Assembly (NCBI GenBank): GCA_030522415.1 | Contig: CM060113.1 | Location: 15,180,151-15,244,150 of the forward strand | DNA from: Channallabes apus | Taxonomy: Eukaryota > Chordata > Actinopteri > Siluriformes > Clariidae | Length of the DNA: 64,000 nucleotides | Direction: 5' to 3' | Shown: piece by piece, positions 1 through 10,245 of the stretch | Layout: each line of letters starts with the position of its first letter | How positions within the stretch are numbered: position 1 is the stretch's first letter | Translations under genes and position numbers: made by a program | The notes under the pieces: generated by a model | Seen by the model: only the letters and a program-made list of their open reading frames with translations | Told to the model about the DNA's origin: nothing | The model's database searches: none

Positions 1-1049
1 CTCTCATTAGCTGACGGTCAAAAGCTTGTGTTTCCGTTGCCTTCCCAATCTAAACTCTAAACTCTCTAACATATGACAGTCACACAAATGCATGTAATAG
101 TAGAATGACATCACAGACCAACTTACGATTGTCAACTTATGATGCATGACTAAGAAATATAAAGCTTATGGCTTATGTAACAAACTTAATGCTTAATGCT
201 TTACTACTGAATAGAACAAGGTAGAATAAATGAAATAACAGCAAGTAAAATAAAATAAAATAAACACAACAACAAATTCATAACAAGTGCGATATGGCAC
301 TTACATATAGGTAAAAATAGATTCTACATTTAGAGGCCTGATAGTTTTTTCACTTACTCTAGTAGATAGTTAGATGCTGGATGGATATATAGTCATGTTC
401 AAAATATTTGCTAACCCATTTTTTTAGTTCTATGTTTTATTTGTGTAAAATCACAAAAACTCATCTGATTGTAGCGGGTCTCGGTTTTAGGCAATCCTCA
501 GATGAGCAACATATAACTTTATTGCTATTATTTATTTTACCGAAAATGAAGCCAAAAAGAAAAACCTGTGGCAATACTAAGTACCCCTCATAGCTTGTAG
601 ATCCATCTTTAGCAGCAATAAAGTATAGCAAAATTTTTATTTCATTTATGGTGCAGATTAAACTAACAGGCAAATACCTAAGAACTGTCAAAGTTTGATC
701 AAATTCTGTCATGCAAGTTTTGCATGATACTGTGACAAAACAGCTTTAGGTTGTTTTTCTGGTTTTAAATGTGTATAGTACAAAGAAACACCCAAACACC
801 CCAACTTCAGCTGACACATCTCAAGCTGTCTACTATTAGCAAGCTAGCTAACACAAGTTGATATAGACACAATTCCAAAAGCACATACACCAAAAGCAGC
901 TTCAATTGCAATTTCAATAAAAATTACACACATCAGCAGGTAAAATTAAAAAAAGCAAAGACATAGTAAGTAGAGGAAAACACCCTTCATCTGATGAAGC
1001 TCAAAGTGAAAATGTTTCTTAATATAAGGTTTTAAAAATAAACATCTGT
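1..1049. other. AT-rich non-coding DNA
   Basis: No coding region, RNA gene or recognisable mobile element is visible. Short open frames here lack splice context and resemblance to known proteins. The stretch ends at the left target-site duplication of the LINE that follows. Confidence 0.5.
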
Positions 1050-4000
1050 AAATTCAGATCTGGTGGTCGGGCCTGCACCCATGGGGCCCGGCCGGGCACA
1101 GCCCGAAGAGGCAACGTGGGTCCCCCTTCCCATGGGCTCACCACCTGTAGGACGGGCCAAAGAGGTCGGGTGCAGTGTGAGCTGGGCGGTGGCAGAGGAC
1201 AGGGGCCTTGGCGGTCTGATCCTCGGCTGCAGAAGCTGGCTCTAGGGACGTGGAATGTCACCTCTCTGGCGGGGAAGGAGCCTGAGCTAGTGTGTGAGGT
1301 TGAGAAGTTCCGGCTAGATATAGTTGGACTCACCTCGACGCACGGCTTGGACTCTGGAACCAGTCTCCTTGAGAGGGGCTGGACTCTCTTCTACTCTGGA
1401 GTTGCCACCGGTGAGAGGCGACGAGCAGGTGTGGGCATACTTATTGCCCCCCGGCTCGGGGCCTGTACATTGGGGTTCACCGCAGTGGACGAGAGGGTGG
1501 CCTCCCTACGCCTTCGGGTGGGGGGACGGATCCTTACTGTTGTTTGCGCTTATGCGCCGAACAGCAGTTTGGAGTACCCGCCCTTTTTGGGGTCTCTGGA
1601 GGGGGCGCTAGAGAACGTCCCTCCTGGGGACTCCATCGTTCTGTTGGGAGACTTCAATGCTCACGTGGGCAATGACAGTGAGACCTGGAAGGGCGTGATT
1701 GGGATGAACGGCCCCCCCGATCTGAACCAGGGCGGTGTTTTGTTGTTGGACTTCTGTGCTCGTCACGGATTGTCCATAACGAACACCATGTTCAGGCATA
1801 AGCATGTCCATATGTGCACCTGGCACCAGGACACCCTAGGCCGCAGTTCGATGATCGACTTTGTGGTCGTATCTTCGGACTTGCGGCCACATGTCTTGGA
1901 CACTCGGGTGAAGAGAGGGGCGGAGCTGTCAACTGATCACCACCTGGTGGTGAGTTGGCTTCGTTGGCGGGGTAGGATGCCGGTCACGCCTGGTAGACCC
2001 AAACGTATTGTGAGGGTCTGTTGGGAACGTCTGGCAGAGTCCCCTGTCAGGACGAGCTTCAACTCCCACCTCCGGCAAAGCTTCAACCACGTCCTGGGGG
2101 AGGTGGGGGACATTGAGTCCGAATTGACTATGTTCCGCGCCTCCATTGTCGAGGCGGCTGACCGGAGCGGTGGCAACCCAAGAACCCGTTGGTGGACACC
2201 GGCGGTGAGGGATGCCATCAAGCTGAAGAAGGAGTCTTACCGGGTCTTTTTGGCTGGTGGCACTCCGGAGGCAGCTGATAGGTACCGGCAGGCCAAGCGG
2301 AATGCAGCTTCGGTAGTTGCTGTGGCAAAAACCCGGGCGTGGGAGGAGTTTGGGGAGGCCATGGAGAATGACTTCCAGATGGCTTCGAAGAAATTCTGGT
2401 CCACCATCCGGCGTCTCAGGAGGGGAAAGCAGTGCACGGTCAACACAGTGTATAGTGGGGATGGTGCGCTGCTGACCTCGACTCGGGACATTGTGGGTCG
2501 GTGGGGGGAGTACTTCGAAGACCTCCTTAATTCCACCAACATGCCTTCCGATGAGGAAGCAGGGTCTGGGGACATAGAGGTGGACTCTTCCATCTCTGGG
2601 GCCGAGGTCGCCGAGGTGATCAAAAAGATCCGTGGTAGCGGGGCCCCGGGGGTGGATGAGATCCGCCCGGAGTTCCTCAAGGCTCTGGATGTTGTAGGGT
2701 TGTCATGGTTGACACGTCTCTGCAACATTGCATGGACATCGGGGACAGTGCCTCTGGACTGGCAAACTGGGGTGGTGGTCCCCCTCTTCAAGAAGGGGGA
2801 CCGGAGAGTGTGTTCCAACTACAGAGGGATCACACTCCTCAGCCTCCCCGGGAAAGTCTATTCAGGGGTCCTGGAAAGGAGGGTCTGTCGGATAGTCGAA
2901 CCTCGGATTCAGGAGGAGCAGTGTGGTTTTCGTCCAGGTCGCGGAACAGTGGACCAGCTTTACACCCTTAGCAGGGTCCTGGAGGCGGCATGGGAGTTTG
3001 CCCAACCAGTCTACATGTGCTTTGTGGACTTGGAGAAGGCATTCCACCGTGTCCCTCGGGGAGTCCTGTGGGGGGTACTCCGGGAGTATGGGATATCGGA
3101 TTCCCTGTTAAGGGCTGTCCGGTCCCTGTACGACTGGTGTCGGAGCTTGGTCCGCATTGCCGGTAGTAAGTCGGACCTGTTTCCGGTGAGAGTAGGACTC
3201 CGACAGGGCTGCCCTTTGTCACCGATCCTGTTCATAATTTTTATGGACAGGATTTCTAGGCGCAGCCAGGTCGTTGAGGGGGTACAGTTTGGTGGGCTCA
3301 GGATTGGGTCACTGCTTTTTGCAGATGACGTTGTTCTGTTGGCCTCATCACCCTGTGACCTACAGCTCTCACTGGATAGGTTCGCAGCCGAGTGTGAAGC
3401 GGCTGGGATGAGAATCAGCACCTCAAAATCTGAGTCCATGGTCCTCAGCTGGAAAAGGGTTGAGTGCCCTCTCAGGGTTGGGAGTGAGATCCTGCCCCAA
3501 GTGGAGGAGTTTAAGTATCTCGGGGTCTTGTTCACGAGTGAGGGTAAAATGGAGCGGGAGATTGTCAGGCGGATCGGGGCAGCGTCTGCAGTGATGCGGG
3601 CTCTGTATCGGTCCGTCGTGGTGAAGAAGGAGCTGAGCCAAAAGGCAAAGCTCTCAATTTACCGGTCGATCTACGTTCCTACCCTCACCTATGGTCATGA
3701 GCTGTGGGTAGTGACCGAAAGAACAAGATTGCGAATACAAGCGGCCGAAATTAGTTTCTTCTGCAGGGTGTCTGGGCTCTCCCTTAGAGATAGGGTGAGA
3801 AGCTCAGTCATCCGGGAGGGGCTCAGAGTAGAGCCGCTGCTCCTCCGCATCGAGAGGAGCCAGATGAGGTGGCTTGGGCATCTATTTAGGATGCCCCCTG
3901 GACGCCTCCCTTGTGAGGTGTTCCGGACACGCCCCACCGGAAAGAGACCCCGGGGATGACCCAGGACATGCTGGAGGGACTATGTCTCTCGGCTGGCCTG

Positions 4001-4145
4001 GGAACGCCTTGGGATCCTCCCGGAAGAGCTGGAAGAAGTGGCCGGGGAGAGGGAAGTCTGGGCATCCCTGCTGAAGCTGCTGCTCCCGCGACCCGACCTC
4101 GGATAAGCGGAAGAAAATGGATGGATGAATGGAAATTCAGATCTG
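1050..4145 (+). mobile_element. Non-LTR retrotransposon (LINE), RTE/Rex3-like, with target-site duplication
   Basis: A GC-rich block of about 3.07 kb sits in AT-rich DNA and is flanked by the 13-bp direct repeat AAATTCAGATCTG at 1050-1062 and 4133-4145, a target-site duplication. It encodes an AP-endonuclease plus reverse transcriptase and ends in a short ATGG/GATG-type tail (about 4117-4132) instead of poly(A). RTE-clade elements such as fish Rex3 end in short tandem repeats, so RTE/Rex3-like is the best guess; the clade is less certain than the class. The intact duplication and mostly open frame suggest a fairly young, near full-length insertion. Confidence 0.85.
1116..3959 (+). CDS. LINE endonuclease-reverse transcriptase ORF, 3' end frameshifted
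   Basis: A single 947-codon frame. The N-terminal third is an endonuclease/exonuclease/phosphatase domain: WNVTSL near residue 47, [10 protein letters not shown] near 176, [10 protein letters not shown] near 272. The RT follows, with [36 protein letters not shown] and the catalytic FADD near residue 735. The frame stops at 3957-3959, but the +1-shifted frame continues as plausible LINE C-terminus (DYVSRLAWERLG and on) to a stop near 4105, so one indel near 3950 removed about 50 residues. The usual endonuclease glutamate region reads VGLTSTH, with no Glu. It acts, if at all, in target-primed reverse transcription of its own RNA. The true start is uncertain; the first in-frame ATG was used. Confidence 0.8.
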   Translation: MGPPSHGLTTCRTGQRGRVQCELGGGRGQGPWRSDPRLQKLALGTWNVTSLAGKEPELVCEVEKFRLDIVGLTSTHGLDSGTSLLERGWTLFYSGVATGERRRAGVGILIAPRLGACTLGFTAVDERVASLRLRVGGRILTVVCAYAPNSSLEYPPFLGSLEGALENVPPGDSIVLLGDFNAHVGNDSETWKGVIGMNGPPDLNQGGVLLLDFCARHGLSITNTMFRHKHVHMCTWHQDTLGRSSMIDFVVVSSDLRPHVLDTRVKRGAELSTDHHLVVSWLRWRGRMPVTPGRPKRIVRVCWERLAESPVRTSFNSHLRQSFNHVLGEVGDIESELTMFRASIVEAADRSGGNPRTRWWTPAVRDAIKLKKESYRVFLAGGTPEAADRYRQAKRNAASVVAVAKTRAWEEFGEAMENDFQMASKKFWSTIRRLRRGKQCTVNTVYSGDGALLTSTRDIVGRWGEYFEDLLNSTNMPSDEEAGSGDIEVDSSISGAEVAEVIKKIRGSGAPGVDEIRPEFLKALDVVGLSWLTRLCNIAWTSGTVPLDWQTGVVVPLFKKGDRRVCSNYRGITLLSLPGKVYSGVLERRVCRIVEPRIQEEQCGFRPGRGTVDQLYTLSRVLEAAWEFAQPVYMCFVDLEKAFHRVPRGVLWGVLREYGISDSLLRAVRSLYDWCRSLVRIAGSKSDLFPVRVGLRQGCPLSPILFIIFMDRISRRSQVVEGVQFGGLRIGSLLFADDVVLLASSPCDLQLSLDRFAAECEAAGMRISTSKSESMVLSWKRVECPLRVGSEILPQVEEFKYLGVLFTSEGKMEREIVRRIGAASAVMRALYRSVVVKKELSQKAKLSIYRSIYVPTLTYGHELWVVTERTRLRIQAAEISFFCRVSGLSLRDRVRSSVIREGLRVEPLLLRIERSQMRWLGHLFRMPPGRLPCEVFRTRPTGKRPRG

Positions 4146-4624
4146 TAAAGATCTAAATATGAGCATTTTCTAAATTAGCCTCTTCTCTGCTAAATCTGCT
4201 GCTTTTCTAAAAAAGTTAACATTTTAACAAAATTTTAACTATTAAAATGTTGTAGAAGTTTTCACAGTGGCAGTGGCTGTCTGTTAAAGTATAACATGCA
4301 AGAAGTCTGTTTGATCACCTCAATAGACCCCTTGTCAGAACCCTATTTAAAAAAATAAAAAATTTTATTAATGTTTGCCAATCATATTGTATGTAATTTT
4401 CAGGTTTCAACCATTCAAAGTACAGTGTAAACCTTAACATCTTAACATTATTTTGGAAAGTACATAAAATTACTATTATTAATAATTTAATAATTAACCT
4501 AAAACATTTAAATCTAACTAGACAAATGTTCAACAGAAGATGTGTACATGTTATGCCTCTGAAGATCATTGTCTCTATTTGTTCAGCTGTTCTAACATTG
4601 AGATACTCAATGGGTACGTACAGT

Positions 4625-4671
<47 letters not shown>

Positions 4672-5460
4672 AGAGTGTGTATAGGAAACTGCTTAAAATA
4701 ACTAGCTTTTCTTTAAAAAAATAAGCTCAGGGGTGGAGCACTGTGTTTAGTTAGTTGCATTAACAATTATGTCAGTGAAAGGAATTCACAGGAGAAATAG
4801 GACAAATCTGTGTGTATCTGTGTGTGTTTGTGTGTCAGAGAGGTGTTACCTCCCCCAATTGCTGAATAGATCATTAAGGAGGCAAGAAAGAAGTTATTTT
4901 TGGCATTTTTATGTTTCCTTTCCAAAACATGACTTCTCTCTCCATGCCCCTAAAAGTGACACACGTCTATTAACTTCCTAAAACTGCATCAATGAGACAC
5001 ATTTCCTTCTCTCATCTTTGGTCACTGCTCTATCCTCAAAATCTAAAGAAAAACATGTGTAAGATTCTAATAAGGAACAAATATGACCTTCAAAAGCAAA
5101 TTGTTTCCACATAAAGTATGGCTAGAACTATGTATATGAACTTGTGCACATCACAGAATCAGTCCATTATGAATATTTTATTAGTGAATTTTATGGAGTA
5201 TACAATAATAGCTGACTTTTTTATGTTTGTTTTAAATGTTTAGATTTTTATAAAAAATATTATATTATCTTCTCTATTTTGAACATATACAACCTATTAT
5301 TATATTATATCATAGCAATTAAATTGACAAAAAGCAAAGGGTGGATTTAAATAATTTATTTTATTCATATTTATGAAGTCATATTGCACACAAATTAAAT
5401 ATCCGAACAGCAAAGGTTTTTTCAAAAGAAATATAGATATATTAAGCAGTTTAAAGCTAC
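4146..5460. other. Non-coding interval between LINE and acod1
   Basis: AT-rich sequence without recognisable genes. It contains the GT microsatellite listed separately and lies downstream of the acod1 3' end. Short open frames here are chance. Confidence 0.5.
4630..4670. repeat. (GT)n microsatellite
   Basis: About 20 uninterrupted GT units. Confidence 0.95.
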
Positions 5461-5462
5461 AT

Positions 5463-5468
5463 TTTATT
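5463..5468 (-). terminator. acod1: Candidate acod1 polyadenylation signal
   Basis: On the minus strand this reads AATAAA, about 130 nt beyond the acod1 stop codon. It is the first canonical hexamer noticed downstream; no transcript evidence is available. Confidence 0.35.
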
Positions 5469-5597
5469 CTTTCTTTCAGAGAAACATCTAGTAAAAGCCC
5501 TTAAATAACCCATATTTTCATAAACATTTGGCTTCTAAGTAACTGTCCTTCAGTATAAAAATAAAGCAGTTGCTTGAGACTAAAGTAAACAAGCTGT

Positions 5598-8500
5598 TTA
5601 CTGCAGCTGAGCTAGCAGTGGTTTGCAGTCAGACAGAAACTCCAACCCCTCCACAGCTTCTATGAGGCCATTCACTTTTTCTGGTGGCAGCACTACACTT
5701 GCATTGTTGCAGAACTTTTTCTGCAGGCTCTCGTCACTCAGAGGCTTCCTCCAATGGCCATAGAATGTGTCACAATGGCCTTGTAACACAATGCCATTCA
5801 CCAAAGTGACCTGCACTTCACCATACATGCAGTCAAAGTTGGCTGTATTGTCCTGGGGGTGCTCTACACGGACACGGGAGAGCAGGGCATGAAGCTCTGG
5901 CCTCAGTAGCGCTTCAGGCTGGAAGGATTGCACTGTCACCTGGCCATCGAGCAAAGCGGTGCAAGCATTGAACTGGAAGGAGTGACGTGCCTGGTGCTCT
6001 GACTCTGGAAAGGGCCGATTAATATACTTTGAATGTGGCACCCGTAGTAGGATTTCCTGCACTGAGTTTGGGGAGATGACTCCATCAGAAAGAGGCAGCA
6101 AAGTTTTGTAGACATGGGCAGCAGCATCAGCAACCCAGTGCATGCCCAAGTGGGCTGGAAATCGCTTAAAGGCAATATCTTGTGTCTCCAGAAGAAATGT
6201 GTGCTCTGCGTCTTCGGGCAACACCATTGGTCTTGGGCTATAGTCTTCATAAAATGCACTAAACCCAGCTACCCCAGGAACTCCATCCAGGACCAGGGGA
6301 CTTGCCTCCAGCCCACGGGAGGCTAGCAGGGCAGCTTCAAGGCCCAGACGAGAGGCATTACCAATGTGCAGAGGCTTGGACTGAGTGGCAGCATTCGCCA
6401 TTGGGGCCCCAGCTAATGAGGCAGCGATGGCCAACGCATGATTGCACTGAGAATGGTTGAGGGAAAGGAGCCGGGCACAGGCAGCAGCACTTCCCAGTGT
6501 CCCTACAACACTAGGGGGGTGGAACCTTGAAAAAAAAGAAAAAAAAACATATAAAATACATGCCTTTTGATGCATTTATTAAAAACAATTCTGAAAAGTG
6601 GGGTACAATTACAAAATCATAGCCGTCAAGTGGGACATATACAGGTCATATATAAACAACCTAAAACATACTGTATAAAAAGTTACATAGCTTAAGATTA
6701 TGTTTAACAGCCAGGCTAGCATTCCTTTCCTAAAGTTTATTTGTATAACATTCGACCACATCCACTTTGTTCCTTTGAATTTATATAAATTTTAAAAAAT
6801 CACCAAGCTTCCCGGAGCCTTTTTTGCTATCATTTTTTCGTAGGAGCTATTTACCACAGATGTCCACAACCATCACGGAAATGGTGTTTCTATTTAAAGA
6901 ACATTTAGGGGAAATAACAAATTATTAGTCATTTCACTCTAGGAGCAAAAACATCAGTACTGGGGAAAGACAGAAAATATAAACAGAAGCAGTTTCTGTG
7001 TACACCTGCCTGAATAAGGTCACCATAACCTCCTCTAAGTGAAGATTATCCATTTTGTTTACCACAGTGGCAGTTCTGTTTAAGCTGCCCTAAAAAATTA
7101 CTTTATTTAATACAATTACTACTTGTACCAATAAATTTTGGTACTACTGTATATTAGAACACTAAGGTATCTGGTTAAAACGGTTGCTGACCCTTGTTTT
7201 ATGGTGATGTATAGAGAATAAATTATCACCTCTTAGGAATGTTGTGAGCTTCATTGGAAAATCTCATCAGACGACCTTGAATCTCAATGCCAATGTTGAA
7301 GGCCATTAGGAGGTCCAGACCACTTGGCTTAATGTTTTTGGGCAACATGTCACAAATGGCGAGTAGACCAGGAAGCACTGCCCCAGAGGGATGAGTTGCA
7401 GGGTGCCAAGTATCATCAAAGTCCATAGAATGAACCTGAGTAAGTACACAATTTGTTTGATTATTGGCAATGCAAGCTGTCTGCTACATACATAGTTATG
7501 GCAATTCCTTTATAAATGTCAAGATGTAGCACTTAGCTGTCTATCCTAGTTTAACAATATAACATGAATGGATTAACACTTGACCACAGGAAAATATGAT
7601 AAAGGATTAACAGTTCCAAACCCACATGGGTGTGAATGGGGAGAAATTCTTGTAGCAACACTGATGTTTTTTCAGTCCTTCATTTTAAATCTCAGGTGGA
7701 CTTTTAATGTTTGTTTTCCACTTTTCATTTTTACTATCTGAGTAAGTTAATTTGTTAAAATAAAAATGACATAAAACACTGTAATTCATTATTCCTCAGA
7801 CTCTGGAGACAAATATTTGTTTCTAAGAAAAGGAAACTACCACACTGGAAAATACAGTCTATGTCTGTAAGATGTAAAATGTATTTATGCCCCATTGAAT
7901 GAACAGGAATACTCACTGCTACTCCATTGACTAAAGCAGCTAGGGTTGGGGAAAGCTTGGTCCCACTGCGCCCATAAACAAAGCTGATGTCATCGGGAGC
8001 GTACATGTGCTTTGAGAGAAAAGAGGAAAGATGGGTCACTTGACTGCTTGCTGTTACACATAATGAGTTCTGACAAAACACCCTGTGGAAAGGCTTTATG
8101 TAAGCATTGGATACAGGGTTTGCTCTTGTACAAATGGGGGTTTAGGATTGAAAGATTGGAAAAACTTGAGAGTCTAGACAAAATACAAATAAAGTCAAAT
8201 GGGCTGGTGGGGGTGAAGTATATGCTATAAATATTGAATTGTTCAAGCGTCAGCATTTGGTGTTAACTGTGTTCTGTTCAGAAATGCTGTACTTTACAGT
8301 CATTTGTACTCACTCATACATTTATTGTTAACATGTTGCTGTTTTGTGCCATTACCTGGCAATGCTGGAGTGCCAGTTCAAACACTTCAGTGGTGCTACC
8401 CAGAAGTCCTACACCAATGCTGTCTAGCACCATGCGTTTGCTTCTCTGGAGTACGACTGGTGACAGATGACTTGGCTGCACTCCCTGGATGAATCGGCCA

Positions 8501-9048
8501 AAACTGCTGGTTACAGTCTCCTCAGGGTTGGGCTGGTCCATGACTTAAAACACAGGAGGAAGAATGAAATGAATGAGAGATTTCTGCTGTCACTGCTGTT
8601 TCAGCAACCAAGTGACCTGCTAAATATGTTTTGGTACACCAGGTTACTTTAAATCTTCAGGCAACTTGACAAATATAAGAGTTTGTGTATTGAGTAGTAG
8701 AGTTAGCTCACCATTAAGTGCTGTCTTATGGAGTCCTCTGATTGTAGATAGGGTGGGAACTTGTCTGAGTGATCTCTAGATAATGCAAAAATCAGTATCA
8801 TAGAACGTATTAGTATTAACATAAGACACATGTCATGTTCTATTTTTCACCAAGCATGAGTTAGTAATAATTCTAAATAATCCATCTAACTTTATTTTAC
8901 TAGATTATAGAAACAGGTAAGGCATTTTTACAACATAAAAATAGTATCTGTTAAGAAAGCTTAACAGAAACTTTTTCACAGCAACATTGTCCTTCATTAA
9001 TATTAAAATATTAAAAAAAAGCATAATTACCTGTATTGTGGGAAGCAT
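5598..9048 (-). CDS. acod1: cis-Aconitate decarboxylase (immune-responsive gene 1), six coding exons
   Basis: Decarboxylates cis-aconitate to itaconate in the mitochondrion of activated macrophages; MmgE/PrpD family. Coding exons on the minus strand: 9048-9031, 8775-8712, 8543-8356, 8009-7917, 7435-7230 and 6525-5598. All junctions are GT-AG and phases agree, giving 498 aa. The core starts near residue 35 (FGRFIQGVQP, QRSKRMVLDSIG). Active-site stretches kept from characterised ACOD1 enzymes are MDFDDTWHPATHPSG (about 125-139), KPLHIGNA (Lys about 240) and FKRFPAH (Lys about 310). The first two exons add MLPTIQRSLRQVPT and further basic residues, resembling a mitochondrial presequence. No disabling change was seen. 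The next gene is divergent, starting about 1.2 kb upstream at its ATG. Exon 1 is short and less certain than the rest. Confidence 0.93.
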
Positions 9049-9139
9049 TTTGTGTCTCTGTATGGTTCAGGATATTTCTGTGGATGTTAATTTAGGTCGG
9101 AGGAGACTAGGTTTTCCTTTGTCTCTGCACACAATGTCT

Positions 9140-9380
9140 TTATAGCTGATGCTCTTGCTTCTCAGGTGAGTCCTCATGCGGTCTTTATATAGCACGAAAC
9201 ACTCAATAATTGCAAGGCTGGAACTTCCAAAACCTTTCGCAACAGGGGTGGGATATTATGTGATTTGAGTAGAAACTTATTGTCCGAGCATTTGACCAAT
9301 CATGTCATCCTTCAAGTTGAGACAACAGGTTGGTTGGGAGCTTTAAAGCTCCTCCTACTTTACTTAAGCATATTTCTAGT
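9140..9380. promoter_or_regulatory. Putative shared (bidirectional) promoter of acod1 and the SatP-YrdC gene
   Basis: acod1 runs left and the transporter-YrdC gene runs right from this interval. A minus-strand TATATAAA at 9184-9191 suits an acod1 start near 9155. A plus-strand TTTAAA at 9342-9347, with a CCAAT at 9296-9300 about 45 bp upstream, suits a rightward start near 9372. The two TATA-like boxes are about 150 bp apart. A kappaB-like GGAACTTCC lies at 9220-9228 and a C/EBP-like TTGCAA just upstream of the acod1 TATA. These matches are short and the function is inferred. Confidence 0.5.
9184..9191 (-). promoter_or_regulatory. acod1: TATA box candidate for acod1
   Basis: Reads TATATAAA on the minus strand, about 136 bp upstream of the acod1 ATG. 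This leaves room for a 5' UTR of about 105 nt. Confidence 0.55.
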
Positions 9381-9439
9381 AAAGTTAGAGAATCTTTCCA
9401 CTTTCATCCAATAGTACTGATACCACAGACCTTCAGCAG
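9372..9439 (+). other. Candidate 5' non-coding exon of the SatP-YrdC gene
   Basis: A strong splice donor (CAG|GTAAGT) follows position 9439, about 100 bp downstream of the TTTAAA box. The coding ATG lies five bases after an acceptor (ACAG at 10237-10240), so a separate upstream exon is required, and this is the best candidate. The 5' edge is estimated from the TATA-like box. Confidence 0.45.
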
Positions 9440-10245
9440 GTAAGTGAAGTTTTTGAACTACTTTGTATGAATTCATACTGTTTCTCTTCAGATATGAGTA
9501 CTGTATGGTAGAAAGTGTCTTAATCAGATATCGTAAATATCATTTCTTAACTTTAAAACATTTGGTCAGTTTTAACCAAGTCAGAAAGTCAGTTTTAACC
9601 AGGTAGTTAACTTGATAAGAGAACGTGATCTCTTCATCAGACCTAAAAAGTGTCAGTCCTCATAAAAGAAACCAGGGTTTTAAGAAAGATGGAGCTGTGT
9701 TATCCTCTGCCTCTATGGGGAGCTACAGGGTCAGTATTAGAAGCACCTGTGTAAGCTGTGAGCAGAGGCTTGTTATAAAATGTCAGTGCTGAGAATGAGA
9801 ACTGTCTGTTTTGCAAGCCCTCTCTAAGGCTAGAGAGATAGAGACAAAAAGCATGTATTAAGCATGTATTTTAGAGAAAAGAAAACCTATAGTTGCCAAA
9901 TGACATACTATGTATATTTCATTACCCTTATGGAGTTATGTTTATTACAATTTGTGTATGTGATCATTTATAAATCTTCTACAAAACAAAAAATTTAAAT
10001 TTAAGTCATATATTGACATATTATTATTTGATGATATACAAACCCTGTTTATTACGTTTGCTTACAAATATATATAAAATATTTTACACAAACACATTTG
10101 GCAAATAATTAACCAGTTGATGAATATATTTATTTACCTAAATTTTATTGACATCAAATGAAATTAGTATTGTATGGATATTCAGTGTATTACTGAAATA
10201 CTTCAAATCTGACCACATGCCTGTCATCTAAATTCGACAGATCTC

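Noticed and set aside
6114..6326. Plus-strand frame inside the last acod1 exon
   Set aside because: Antisense shadow of a conserved coding exon.
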